A stretch of DNA of 64,000 nt from Arenibacter troitsensis (GCF_900177645.1 NZ_FXAO01000005.1:375889-439888); one strand, 5' to 3'; numbered from the stretch's first letter, positions 17,901 to 26,293 are shown. Numbers and translations: made by a program. The notes: generated by a model from the sequence alone, not told the origin.

Positions 17901-18364
17901 AGCCAGTCCGTAGACTTCCAATCGGATGCTACCGGAATAAGATGTTCCGTTAAATGAGGATCAATAGCAGCCATTTCCCAGGCGATACCCCCTCCTAAAG
18001 AACCACCTATAAGCGCATATAACTTACTTATTTTTAAGGCCTCCAGCCCAAGAAGAAAAATCTTGGCAATGTCCTTGGCAACAAAATCCTTATAATTATC
18101 TATTACAAACCCATCATACCCATTTCCGGGTATATTGAAACATAGAATGGTGTACTTCTTGGTGTCAATACATTTTCCCTCTCCGATCAAGGTTGTCCAC
18201 CAGCCATTTTCGCCCGCCACATTGGAATTACCCGTTAGGGCATGGTTTACCAATATGATAGGTGCGGAATGCAATGGTTGGCCAAAGATCTCATAGGACA
18301 GATTAATATCCAAGGTCTTACCGCTATAGGTTATGTATTTATTTATTGAAAGATGATGTAACAT
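14978..18364 (-). CDS. Trifunctional fusion: homoserine acetyltransferase (MetX-like) - aspartokinase - homoserine dehydrogenase
   Basis: This 1,128-residue protein joins three steps of the aspartate-to-methionine route. Residues 1-320 are an alpha/beta-hydrolase of MetX type: oxyanion region NHALTG (40-45), nucleophile Ser122 in IGGSLGG, Asp near 264, and His298 in GHDAF. From about 325 an aspartokinase begins with KVLKFGGKSLANGEG, followed by two ACT-like regulatory repeats. The homoserine dehydrogenase part begins NLAIFGHGNVGG and contains YLYETNVGAGLPLIDTIK. The AK-HSD half is like E. coli ThrA; the hydrolase half is shorter than free MetX. It follows metY by 142 bases and lies in the SAM-I-controlled block. 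I see no internal stop or frameshift. Function of each part is well supported, the combined kinetics are not known. Confidence 0.92.
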   Translation of the reverse strand: MLHHLSINKYITYSGKTLDINLSYEIFGQPLHSAPIILVNHALTGNSNVAGENGWWTTLIGEGKCIDTKKYTILCFNIPGNGYDGFVIDNYKDFVAKDIAKIFLLGLEALKISKLYALIGGSLGGGIAWEMAAIDPHLTEHLIPVASDWKSTDWLIANCQIQEQFLVNSKQPVHDARMHAMLCYRTPESFKERFKRSTNEELKVFNVESWLTHHGKKLQERFQLSAYKLMNQLLKTIDINRNGEEAFINLQNSDTNIHIIGVDSDLFFTAQENKDTFKKLAQANSNVTYGEIHSLHGHDAFLIEFNQMEELLKGVFERNGRSKKVKVLKFGGKSLANGEGLDTVLQIITDKVAVGENIAVVVSARNKATDELEAILDKAAKGLDYVKDFEEFEKYQKHTYGNVNLSEDFRGLVKLFEGVALLGDYSPKIKDQVLAFGELLSAKLVTKLLIGKGVNAKFIDSRQLIKTDSNFGDAKVLETLSKENVKSEFGKLEMDAVVVTTGFIASNEQNETTTLGRNGSNYSAALLANYLNAEELQNYTHVDGIFTANPDLVPEAKRISELSYSEANELANFGTNILHAKTIIPLIEKNIPLRILNTFNNDNEGTLISAKTSKEGIKSLSVIENMALINLEGRGLLGKVGVDARIFRTMGNNNISVSIISQGSSERGIGLVVDAKNANLAKTSLEEEFQTDFKLQDINNITVIDQVSVISIVGQDLSTFHKPFNALIKNQVVPLLFNNTVSGKNVSLVVKKSDLHKALNVVHGQIFGISKKVNLAIFGHGNVGGTLIDQILKSNKTIEKRKGIHINVFAVANSKKVLLNKNGISKNWKSAMETKAIPYKLEDIFKYAKDNHLENLIAVDNTANEEFVASYFDFVDNGFDLVSSNKIANTLRFDYYQLLREELAKHQKQYLYETNVGAGLPLIDTIKLLHLSGENITRIKGVFSGSLSYIFNTFSEKDALFSEILREAMDLGYTEPDPREDLSGNDVGRKLLILARELDLSNEFSDIQIENLIPESLQDGDVKGFLERLAILDEKFSKIKNAQKPGHVLRYVGDLSGDLQKEKGKLEVKLISVPKESALGQIKGSDSIIEIYTESYGQHPLVIQGAGAGAAVTARGVFGDILRIAEKG

Positions 18365-18423
18365 AAGTTGTTTGTACTAGTAATTGACTTTAAAGCACAT
18401 TGTCATAAATTATAAAATGACAA

Positions 18424-18464
18424 GGGAGTGCGAAAATATTTAATATATTAATGGCTGCACTCCC
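18424..18464. other. Hairpin between metY and the metX fusion
   Basis: GGGAGTGC (18424-18431) and GCACTCCC (18457-18464) form a perfect 8-bp stem enclosing a 25-base AT-rich loop. It could attenuate or process the transcript between the two genes. No T-run follows on the minus strand. Confidence 0.4.
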
Positions 18465-18506
18465 GTATCACTTTACCAATGCCTACAAAAGGATATTAAA
18501 TATTTA

Positions 18507-19799
18507 TTATGCCAAAACAGATTTATCAATGACTGAAAATGCCTGCACCAAATCCGCTTTTATATCTTCAATATCCTCCAACCCTACACATAGACGTATA
18601 AGATCTTTTGTTACGCCGGTAGTTTGCTGGGCTTCATCATCCAATTGTTGGTGCGTTGTGCTCGCCGGGTGAATAATCAAGGACTTGGTATCCCCAATAT
18701 TTGCCAACAAGGAAAATAGCTTGGTTTCATCAACCACCTTTTTCGCCGATTCGTATCCGCCTTTAACCCCAAAGGTCACTATTCCACTTTGTCCTTTTGG
18801 AAGGTATTTCTTGGCCAAGGCATAATAGGGACTGGATGAAAGACCAGGATAATTTACCCATGCCACTTCCTTTCTACCCTCCAACCATTTGGCCAATTCC
18901 AAGGCATTTTCGCTATGTTTCCTTATACGAAGTTCCAAGGTTTCCAAACCTTGAATAATTTGAAAGGCATTAAACGGACTCAAGGCAGCGCCTAGGTCCC
19001 TTAAACCTTCGATCCTTACTTTTGCAATAAATGCTGCCGCTCCCAAAACATCGTGATATACCAAACCGTGGTAACCTGGAGATGGTTCGGTAAATTCAGG
19101 GAATTTTCCACTGCTCCAATCAAAAGTTCCGGCATCAATTATGACTCCCCCCATGGCCGTACCATTGCCATTGATATATTTTGTAAGTGAATGTATTACG
19201 ATGTTTGCCCCATGCTCAATAGGTTTTATCAAAGCACTTGTAGCAACCGTATTATCTACAATAAAGGGTATTTTTGCTTTTTTGGCCACCTCGGATATTG
19301 CCTTCAAATCCAGTACGTCCAATTTCGGATTCCCAAGGGATTCCACGAAAATGGCTCTTGTATTGTCCTGTATGGCATTGGCAAAATTCTCCTCGTCCCC
19401 TGGTTCAACAAAGGTGGTGGTTATCCCTAATCTTGGCAAAGTCACCGCCAACAAATTATAGGTGCCGCCATAAAGGCTACTGGAAGCCACAATATGATCG
19501 CCCGTTTTAAGTAAAACCAATAAGGCGGTAGAAATGGCTGCGGTCCCGGATGCGGTAACCACACTGGCAATACCACCTTCCAAGGCTGCCAAACGCTGCT
19601 CCAAAATGTCATTGGTAGGATTGTTCAGCCTAGTGTAAATAAAGCCAGGTTCCGATAAATTAAAAAGATTGGCCGCATGGTCCGTATTATTAAATACATA
19701 GGCGGTATTCTGATAAATAGGTACCGCTCTGGTGCCAGCTGTTAATTTTGTGTCATGTCCGGCATGCAAAGCGTTTGTTGAAAATTTTTGAGTACTCAT
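18507..19799 (-). CDS. metY: O-acetylhomoserine sulfhydrylase
   Basis: This 430-residue PLP enzyme makes homocysteine from O-acetylhomoserine and sulfide. It starts MSTQKFSTNALHAGHD, has YTRLNNPTNDILEQRLAALEGG, the PLP lysine in VIHSLTKYINGNGTAMGG (about residue 205; the NGNG sequence is typical of MetY), and ends with NIGDTKSLIIHPASTTH and LCVGLEDIEDI. Its size exceeds the roughly 390 residues of MetZ/MetB, as expected for MetY. I choose the ATG at 19799; upstream codons encode an unrelated hydrophobic stretch. The leader carries a SAM-I riboswitch. The downstream MetX part of the fusion would supply its substrate. Confidence 0.95.
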   Translation of the reverse strand: MSTQKFSTNALHAGHDTKLTAGTRAVPIYQNTAYVFNNTDHAANLFNLSEPGFIYTRLNNPTNDILEQRLAALEGGIASVVTASGTAAISTALLVLLKTGDHIVASSSLYGGTYNLLAVTLPRLGITTTFVEPGDEENFANAIQDNTRAIFVESLGNPKLDVLDLKAISEVAKKAKIPFIVDNTVATSALIKPIEHGANIVIHSLTKYINGNGTAMGGVIIDAGTFDWSSGKFPEFTEPSPGYHGLVYHDVLGAAAFIAKVRIEGLRDLGAALSPFNAFQIIQGLETLELRIRKHSENALELAKWLEGRKEVAWVNYPGLSSSPYYALAKKYLPKGQSGIVTFGVKGGYESAKKVVDETKLFSLLANIGDTKSLIIHPASTTHQQLDDEAQQTTGVTKDLIRLCVGLEDIEDIKADLVQAFSVIDKSVLA

Positions 19800-19924
19800 G
19801 ATTTCTTGTTTTTTTATATTATTAAAATAGATAAAATAAAAAGCCAAAACAAATAATGCGGACAATGCAATATTATAAAATCAAAAAGTTAAAAAGAAAA
19901 TCCGTTACAGAAGTAACCGTTAGT

Positions 19925-20063
19925 GTTATCTGCCATGGATACTGTAAAACAAGCCTTAATAATTTGGCCCAGTATTTAGGTAGAATTTAGCACCTTCTTT
20001 AATAATTGATCAAAGGGTTGCTAAGGCTTCAAAGGGTCTATTCCCTCCACCTTTCTTGATAAC
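19925..20063 (-). ncRNA. SAM-I (S-box) riboswitch upstream of metY
   Basis: The minus strand shows the complete S-box core: GTTATCAAGAAAGGTGGAGG, AGACCC, GAAGCCTTAGCAACCC and GGTGCTAAATTCT. P1 closes as GTTATC (plus 20058-20063) with GATAAC (plus 19925-19930), and a P4-like helix forms by ATACTG with CAGTAT. It is clearly homologous to the copy before metH. About 125 bases separate it from the metY start. It should repress metY and probably the genes after it when SAM is high. Confidence 0.95.
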
Positions 20064-20093
20064 AATTCAATAAGTGTTTGAACTTTAGGTTTG

Positions 20094-20101
20094 CAAATAT
20101 A
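20094..20101 (-). promoter_or_regulatory. -7 promoter box for the metY leader
   Basis: The minus strand reads TATATTTG, a perfect TAnnTTTG box, about 30 bases before the SAM-I aptamer. No good TTG is seen at the expected -33 position. Confidence 0.5.
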
Positions 20102-20140
20102 GGTATGGAAAATTCTATTTTCCTAATCTTTTCAATAAAA

Positions 20141-21397
20141 TTATAAACCGAAGGCTTCTTTTACCATATCAACGGCATCCAATTTCTCCCAAGTAAATAA
20201 TTCCACTTCCTTTTCTACCCGTCCGTTGTAAGGCGATTCAAAAATCTTGGTTATTTTTTTAGGTTCTTTACCCATATGTCCATAAGCCGCAGTTTCCAAA
20301 TAAATGGGATTCCTAAGTTTTAATCTGTCTTCTATGGAAAAAGGACGCATATCGAACAATTCGGATACTTTCTTGGCAATCTCGCCATCACTCAAAGCTA
20401 CTTTAGCGGAACCATAGGTATCCACAAAAATAGAAGTAGGCTCCACAACACCTATAGCGTAACTAACCTGAACCAAAATTTCATCGGCTACCCCGGCAGC
20501 GACAAGATTTTTGGCTGCATGCCGTGCGGCATAGGCAGCACTTCGGTCTACTTTACTAGGGTCTTTGCCACTAAAAGCACCACCACCATGGGCTCCCTTG
20601 CCACCATAAGTATCCACGATAATCTTTCTTCCGGTTAAACCGGTATCGCCGTGGGGTCCCCCAATTACAAATTTCCCTGTTGGGTTAATATGGTATTTAA
20701 TAGTATCATTAAAAAGCTTCTGTATTGCCACTGGCAATTGTTCCTTAACCCTTGGTATAAGAATTGAAATAATATCCTTCTTAATTTTGGCCAACATCAC
20801 CTCGTCATCCTTATCAAATTCATCATGCTGCGTAGAAACAACAATAGTATCTATACGTTGGGGAACATTATCGTCGGAATACTCTATAGTTACTTGCGCC
20901 TTGGCATCTGGTCTTAGATAAGAAATTGCATCTCCTACCCTCCTCAAATCTGCCAAAACCTGCAATATTTTATGGGAAATATCCAAGGCCAAAGGCATGT
21001 AGTTTTCCGTTTCCTTGGTGGCATAACCGAACATCATACCTTGATCGCCTGCCCCCTGATCTTCTTTTGCTCCACGATCTACCCCTTGGTTAATCTCTTT
21101 GGACTGCTCATGAATCAATGAAATAACACCACAGGAATCTCCACTAAACTTATAATCACCATTGGTATACCCAATTTTATTGATAACATCCCTCGCTATT
21201 TGTTGCACATCAAGATAGGTATGGCTTTTAACTTCCCCTGCCAACACGACCTGACCAGTGGTCACCAAGGTTTCGCAAGCCACCTTACTTTCCGAGTCAA
21301 AAGCCAAAAAATGATCCAATAACGCATCACTAATCTGATCTGCTATTTTATCTGGATGTCCTTCACTAACCGATTCCGAAGTAAATAAATATGCCAT
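20141..21397 (-). CDS. metK: S-adenosylmethionine synthetase
   Basis: This 418-residue enzyme makes SAM from methionine and ATP. It has the three-domain MetK signature: GHPDKIADQISDALLDHFL near the N-terminus, GAGDQGMMFGYA in the middle, and GGGAFSGKDPSKVDRSAAYA in the C-terminal part. Length is normal for the bacterial family with small insertions. It has its own promoter and a SAM-II-like riboswitch in the leader, so product feedback on its own synthesis is expected. It lies upstream of the metY SAM-I leader on the same strand. Confidence 0.98.
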   Translation of the reverse strand: MAYLFTSESVSEGHPDKIADQISDALLDHFLAFDSESKVACETLVTTGQVVLAGEVKSHTYLDVQQIARDVINKIGYTNGDYKFSGDSCGVISLIHEQSKEINQGVDRGAKEDQGAGDQGMMFGYATKETENYMPLALDISHKILQVLADLRRVGDAISYLRPDAKAQVTIEYSDDNVPQRIDTIVVSTQHDEFDKDDEVMLAKIKKDIISILIPRVKEQLPVAIQKLFNDTIKYHINPTGKFVIGGPHGDTGLTGRKIIVDTYGGKGAHGGGAFSGKDPSKVDRSAAYAARHAAKNLVAAGVADEILVQVSYAIGVVEPTSIFVDTYGSAKVALSDGEIAKKVSELFDMRPFSIEDRLKLRNPIYLETAAYGHMGKEPKKITKIFESPYNGRVEKEVELFTWEKLDAVDMVKEAFGL

Positions 21398-21487
21398 AAA
21401 TCCTTTCTAAATAAAAATTAATAGGAATTTGACCAAGCATACTAGAGAAGAGTGGATGTTACAGTTCCCATGGAACAGAACAACGTA

Positions 21488-21558
21488 AACTGCTTTAGCA
21501 TTTATTTATGCCGAAACTAATTCAGCACATGAGGTTGCAATCAGTCAAATCCTTCCTC
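21488..21558 (-). ncRNA. SAM-II-like riboswitch in the metK leader
   Basis: On the minus strand the leader reads GAGG, then GGATTTGACTGATTGCAA, then CCTC, a hairpin, and ATGCTAAAGCAGTT. GAGG/CCTC form P1 (plus 21555-21558 with 21531-21534). The loop ACTG pairs with CAGT (plus 21489-21492) as the H-type pseudoknot P2. The conserved GATTT, ATTGCAA and GCTAAA blocks are in SAM-II order. An extra stem, TGCTGAA with TTCGGCA, is inserted in the joining loop. The gene downstream is metK. The assignment is from memory of the SAM-II consensus and was not run against a covariance model. Confidence 0.82.
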
Positions 21559-21574
21559 GATATTTTTTCGCGTA

Positions 21575-21594
21575 CAAAAGTACAAGAATTCTTG
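21575..21594 (-). promoter_or_regulatory. metK -7 box with an adjacent palindrome
   Basis: The minus strand has TACTTTTG (plus 21575-21582), a perfect TAnnTTTG box. Transcription would start some 7-10 bases before the SAM-II-like element. Directly upstream, CAAGAATTCTTG (21583-21594) is a perfect 12-bp palindrome inside the promoter spacer and could be a regulator site; this is inference. Confidence 0.5.
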
Positions 21595-21642
21595 ACGTAA
21601 CTAAAAATGTTTAACAACAAATTTAATATTGACCCTAAAAAT

Positions 21643-24330
21643 CTACAAATCGTATTTTACCGTAAACAGGATATACCTGGGTTGAATGAAATAAGCAGAG
21701 GTCGTAAAAAATAATTCGTTGGTGCTATCTCTATTCAAGGTATCCGTATCAAGCAGGTTGGTACCCTTAATCCCAAATTCCCACGGACTGTCCTTTTTCT
21801 GGTAACTGAGGTTTCCTTCCAAAAAACTATAAGTATTATCAATGGTATTATCTTTATCCATATACTTATAGTAATCATAATCCAATGTAAAAATGAAGCT
21901 TTTTAGAAAGTTGGCATCCAACTTGGCGTAGGGCTGGTTCGTATAAAAGGTAGTAGTCCTCCCTCCATTATCATAATTATTTATAGCATACCTATAACCT
22001 AGCTCTAGGTTTGGGGCATTTCTAAAATTGGTTGCCAGGGAAGAAGTATAGTTCTGGGTAAAGGATTCTGATTTTCTGGGCTCCAAATCAATAATATTAT
22101 TGGTGGCAGACCAGGAAACATTTGCCCCTACGGAAGCTTTTATTTTACCAAAAGTCCGTTGATACCTACCATTGGCACTTAAGGATTCGTCTTCCAAATT
22201 TGAATTTATGGTAGTACCAATCCTGTTTATCCCAATGATTTCCGAAAAACTTTTAAGCGCGTCTATTCGTTTGGTATAGGTAACATTCCCAAAAATATTG
22301 GTGAAATTAAACATATTAAAACTGAAGAAGTTCAATGACAGGTTATGGTTCAAAGCACTCTCCAAATCCCTGTTACCAGAATAGACGGAGTTGTAGTTAT
22401 TGAGCACATAGGCCTCTGCGAAGCTATTTACATCCGTAAATGATCTTGATACCCTATAATTAAATCGAATATTTTCTGATTTTTTAAGTTGTGCATTTAT
22501 ATACAAATCCGGCAACAAAGCGGTTAAATTATCCTCAACGGTAGTTCCCAGCTGTTCATTTTTAGTACTATATTGATGTAAGGTAACACCTGGATTAAAG
22601 GTAAATATCCCTGCTATTACCTTATAATGAAAACCCAAATACAAATCTGAAACAGTATAAGTTACATCGTTATTGAACTCGCTGTCTGTAAATACCAATG
22701 GTGCCCCTCCGTCCAATATTTGAAAAATGCCGGAATTAAAATTCTGATGACTCTGTGTAGTGCCCAGGGTAAAATTTAAATTACTCTTTTGGCCGGTTAC
22801 CCAATAATAATCCAATTTTGCATCCACTTTATTGGTTATGGTATTTTTTCCCTGATTAAGGTTATAGATACTCTGATCTTCATCTACCGGAAAAATATCA
22901 ATAAAGGCAAAATTATCCCTAATAGCATTGTAAAATGGATCCTCATCCTGATAAATATGCTGGGCTTCAAATGCAAAAATATTCTTTGAATTTAGAGTGG
23001 TATAATAGATATTGGCATTTTGATTTACGGAAATAGGCTTTTGCTTCTTGGTTTCCGTAATTTCATCGGTAATCGTGGAAACTGAAATAACATTCTCAAT
23101 TTCATCATCATCAGACTGTTTCAAGAGTATGTCGTAATCAAATTGAAACCTGTCATTAGGCTTGTACATGGAACTAAATTTTGCCAATCCCAAATGAGCG
23201 GTTTGATCTGTAGAGGTAGTGGCATCCTCCGTTTCGTTGGAGGAGATGTAAACCCTTCTCGTTTGGTTTTCCATTAAGGTGCCGGTATAGGAATAAATAC
23301 CAAATCCGCTCAAATCCCAATTTTCCTTGGGGGAATAACTAAAATTCACAGCAGCAAACTTAGTATCAATGTTTTTTGCCCTATTGTTCTGTAGACTTGA
23401 TAATCCCAGGCCATCACCCCCAATATTTATGGAACTTCCACTTGAACTGCCAAGATTTCTGAACCCACCGGTAAAATTCTGGTAATCCCTTCTGTTAAAA
23501 GGGGCTTCACCAATATTATTAAGATCGGTAATAATATTTATACTGTAATCCGGACTGTAGTAAAATAGTTTTGGATGGGCTAAATAACTATCATTGGTAC
23601 CAAAGCCGGCCGTTACTTCTCCGAACCAAAATCTCTTCTTCCCTTCCTTTAGCTTAATATTAAGTGCCACATTGTCCGTGTCATTGGTTAGCCCCTTCAT
23701 TTGGGTTACCTCATTAAAATTCCTCAGCACCTCTATTTTATCCAAGGCATTGGCCGGAATATTTTCTGCCGCCAGCTTGGAATCCCCGTCAAAGAAATCC
23801 TTGCCCTCTACCATTACTTTGGTCACTTGTTTCCCCTCTACCTCTATCTGCCCATCATCATTTATTTCTACCCCAGGTAGGTTGGCCAGCACATCCTTAA
23901 GCTTCTTTTCCGTACCCGTAACAAAAGAATCCGTATTATACACTATGGTGTCGCCCTTAACCGAAATGGGCATCTCGTAGGTAACCTCCACCTCGTCCAA
24001 TTGATTGGTTTGCTCATAAAGAACAATGTCTTTGTTAACATCATTGGTAGGTGCCGTAAAAGAAAATTCTTCCGTTTTAAAACCCAAATAGCTAACGCGA
24101 ACATTAAAATTTGCCCCCGCTTTTAAATTTAATTTATAGAGTCCACTATGGTTTGTTATACCATATGATTCCAACGCCTTGGTTTCTGTATTTATGGCAA
24201 TGACATTCGCCATATCAACTCCTACTCCTGTAGAATCCTTTACTGTTCCCGTTAGGGTAATTTCCTGACCAAAAGCTGTAGTAAAAGCAAAAATAGCTAC
24301 TAGTACGGAATAAACATTCTTATTGTACAT
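21643..24330 (-). CDS. Outer-membrane beta-barrel protein with carboxypeptidase-regulatory-like N-domain
   Basis: This 895-residue protein begins with a signal peptide (MYNKNVYSVLVAIFAFTTAFG). It is followed by a CarboxypepD_reg-like domain (about 22-110, TLTGTVKDSTGVGVDMANV), a TonB-receptor plug-like segment (about 115-230, including VLANLPGVEINDDGQIEVEG), and a long beta-strand-rich barrel ending in the aromatic-terminated YILFTVKYDL. This is the OMP_b-brl_3 type of Bacteroidota outer-membrane protein. It lacks an obvious SusD partner; the upstream gene is a GLPGLI protein 53 bases away, a pairing common in flavobacteria. Substrate is unknown. Confidence 0.88.
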   Translation of the reverse strand: MYNKNVYSVLVAIFAFTTAFGQEITLTGTVKDSTGVGVDMANVIAINTETKALESYGITNHSGLYKLNLKAGANFNVRVSYLGFKTEEFSFTAPTNDVNKDIVLYEQTNQLDEVEVTYEMPISVKGDTIVYNTDSFVTGTEKKLKDVLANLPGVEINDDGQIEVEGKQVTKVMVEGKDFFDGDSKLAAENIPANALDKIEVLRNFNEVTQMKGLTNDTDNVALNIKLKEGKKRFWFGEVTAGFGTNDSYLAHPKLFYYSPDYSINIITDLNNIGEAPFNRRDYQNFTGGFRNLGSSSGSSINIGGDGLGLSSLQNNRAKNIDTKFAAVNFSYSPKENWDLSGFGIYSYTGTLMENQTRRVYISSNETEDATTSTDQTAHLGLAKFSSMYKPNDRFQFDYDILLKQSDDDEIENVISVSTITDEITETKKQKPISVNQNANIYYTTLNSKNIFAFEAQHIYQDEDPFYNAIRDNFAFIDIFPVDEDQSIYNLNQGKNTITNKVDAKLDYYWVTGQKSNLNFTLGTTQSHQNFNSGIFQILDGGAPLVFTDSEFNNDVTYTVSDLYLGFHYKVIAGIFTFNPGVTLHQYSTKNEQLGTTVEDNLTALLPDLYINAQLKKSENIRFNYRVSRSFTDVNSFAEAYVLNNYNSVYSGNRDLESALNHNLSLNFFSFNMFNFTNIFGNVTYTKRIDALKSFSEIIGINRIGTTINSNLEDESLSANGRYQRTFGKIKASVGANVSWSATNNIIDLEPRKSESFTQNYTSSLATNFRNAPNLELGYRYAINNYDNGGRTTTFYTNQPYAKLDANFLKSFIFTLDYDYYKYMDKDNTIDNTYSFLEGNLSYQKKDSPWEFGIKGTNLLDTDTLNRDSTNELFFTTSAYFIQPRYILFTVKYDL

Positions 24331-24383
24331 CTATAAAAAATTAAAACACCTAAACTATGGTTTATGACTAAAAAAAGTAAAAA

Positions 24384-25223
24384 CTATGGCCTGCCACCTC
24401 CGCCACCTCTATTACCTCCGCCACCACGAAAATTCTCCCTCATCTCGGCCATCTTTTCTTTGGATATTTTATCATATTCCTCTTGAGTAACCGTTTTGCC
24501 CTTATTTGGTGCCTTTATCTCTTTCTTCTCTGTTGGGTTGAGCACTAGTTTGGTACACAGAATAACCGTAACATCGTCTGCAACTTCCAAAATGAGACCA
24601 GGAAGCCCCCAATATTCCCCTGGACCTTGATTTACAGGAACATCCGGAGCATACCAAGCGGTAATCTCAATATCCTTTTCAGTAAATTCCTCTTCCCTTT
24701 TTTCTTCGTTCTCCCCTCCCCTGCGAAAAATTGCCCGCATATTGGGTCTTTTAATCGTTTTTGTTGCTGTGGCCTTAAAGACAGTATAATTACCTATCTG
24801 CTTTGACTCCCCTCCCAGTTTCCATTCCAATTTTGGCAATGAATCATCTACCAGAAAAATCTTACCGAAAAGTTCATTTTTAACCAAATACCTACCTTCC
24901 TTTATATCCTTATAATAATCCCCACCGGCTCCGCCCATCATACCAAATCGCCTGCCCCCCCTGTCGTTGCCAGGCTGTTCCAATCTCTCCTCCTCCTTGT
25001 ATATAGAGGTGGATTTGTCAAAGGTTAAAATATAAGTCCGCTCATTGGCTTCCTTCATTCTTTGCAGTATCTCCTTTTTTCTATCCTCTGGGATCTGCCT
25101 TCCCCCAAAATCCATATTAACAGTGGTTTTACTGAAATATGTGGCCTCGCCCTGAAAATCCTGGGCATAAATTCCGAAATGGGATGCCATTAGCATCAAG
25201 GAGAACAAACAAAAAATTTTCAT
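24384..25223 (-). CDS. GLPGLI family secreted protein
   Basis: This 279-residue protein has an N-terminal signal peptide (MKIFCLFSLMLMASHFGIYAQ) and the family-defining motif in EYWGLPGLILEV at about residue 205. A glycine/arginine-rich segment (NDRGGRRFGMMGGAGGDYY) lies mid-protein and a Gly-rich tail (RGGGGNRGGGGGRP) ends it. It is the first gene of a two-gene unit with the outer-membrane barrel protein downstream. The function of the family is unknown; location in the periplasm or cell surface is likely. The Gly/Arg-rich tail is unusual for an exported protein. Confidence 0.9.
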   Translation of the reverse strand: MKIFCLFSLMLMASHFGIYAQDFQGEATYFSKTTVNMDFGGRQIPEDRKKEILQRMKEANERTYILTFDKSTSIYKEEERLEQPGNDRGGRRFGMMGGAGGDYYKDIKEGRYLVKNELFGKIFLVDDSLPKLEWKLGGESKQIGNYTVFKATATKTIKRPNMRAIFRRGGENEEKREEEFTEKDIEITAWYAPDVPVNQGPGEYWGLPGLILEVADDVTVILCTKLVLNPTEKKEIKAPNKGKTVTQEEYDKISKEKMAEMRENFRGGGGNRGGGGGRP

Positions 25224-25420
25224 AATTATACATTTTATACTAAGCTTAAGACTACAACAATTTGATTTAGTTTAATCCGAAATCGATAAAAAATACAATT
25301 ATCCAGTTCCATAAGTTTTTTATCGGATATTCTTACAAAGATTTTACCATGCACCCGATATCTTGTATATTGTACCTCTTTATTATTTGCGCAAAAAACA
25401 CTAACCATAATTACAAACCT

Positions 25421-26035
25421 ATGCATATCGCCGTTGCAGGAAATATTGGGGCTGGCAAAACAACCTTGACAAGATTACTATCCAAACACTACCAATGGGA
25501 GGCCCAATTTGAAGATGTGGTAGACAATCCCTATCTGGATGACTTTTACAATCAGATGGAAAGATGGAGCTTTAATCTCCAGATTTACTTTTTAAATAAT
25601 AGGTACAGACAAATTTTACAGATAAGAAAGGGCGGCAAGGACACCATACAGGACAGGACCATATACGAAGATGCCCATATTTTTGCCCCAAACCTTCATG
25701 CCATGGGTTTAATGACCAACAGGGATTTTAGCAATTACACCAGTTTGTTCGAATTAATGGAGTCTTTGGTACAACCACCAGATTTATTGATCTATTTAAG
25801 AAGTTCCATCCCAAATTTGGTAAATCAAATTCACAAGCGGGGACGTGAATACGAAAACAGCATTTCCATCGACTACCTTAGCCGATTGAACGAACGCTAT
25901 GAAGCCTGGGCGCAAAGCTATGAAAAAGGCAATCTTTTGGTCATTGATGTTGACAAATTGAATTTCGTGGACGAAGCGGAAGATTTGGGCTTGGTCATCA
26001 ATAAAATTGACGCCGAGATCAATGGCCTTTTTTGA
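25421..26035 (+). CDS. Deoxynucleoside kinase
   Basis: This 204-residue P-loop kinase phosphorylates deoxynucleosides for salvage. It starts MHIAVAGNIGAGKTTLTRLL (P-loop), then has EDVVDNPYLDDFY, the QDRTIYEDAHIFA (ERS/DR-like catalytic region) and the LID arginines in KRGREYE. The ATG at 25421 is chosen because it places the P-loop at the N-terminus; an upstream frame extension of 24 codons lacks similarity. It is flanked by leftward genes on both sides. Substrate preference (dA/dG versus dC/dT) cannot be read from the sequence. Confidence 0.93.
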   Translation: MHIAVAGNIGAGKTTLTRLLSKHYQWEAQFEDVVDNPYLDDFYNQMERWSFNLQIYFLNNRYRQILQIRKGGKDTIQDRTIYEDAHIFAPNLHAMGLMTNRDFSNYTSLFELMESLVQPPDLLIYLRSSIPNLVNQIHKRGREYENSISIDYLSRLNERYEAWAQSYEKGNLLVIDVDKLNFVDEAEDLGLVINKIDAEINGLF

Positions 26036-26164
26036 ACCACGAGGCTAATTAAACTTGTAGAAGATACTTGCAATAGCGCTTATCTTATGCCACTAAAAAG
26101 CTTTGATTAAAGGTTTTCAAAACACACTTGATCAAGAAACAGCAGGAAGCAGGCCATAGCCGTA

Positions 26165-26293
26165 TTAAAACACGCCTACAATTATTGCTATTCCAAAGGC
26201 AAGCGCAATCCACTTTACCAACCGTTTGGCTACCAAATACATGCCATAACCCCTAATATTGCCTTTAGGGTAAGGGTCCTCATCCCCGCTAGT
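26165..26293 (-). pseudogene. Possible remnant of a small membrane-protein gene
   Basis: The 430-base gap between the kinase and the pyrophosphatase gene contains a minus-strand frame bounded by TGA and TAA. It encodes TSGDEDPYPKGNIRGYGMYL followed by a hydrophobic tail ending AFGIAIIVGVF. There is no start codon before the conserved-looking part, so it looks like the 3' end of a decayed gene. I do not recognise the family; it may also be chance. Confidence 0.3.
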
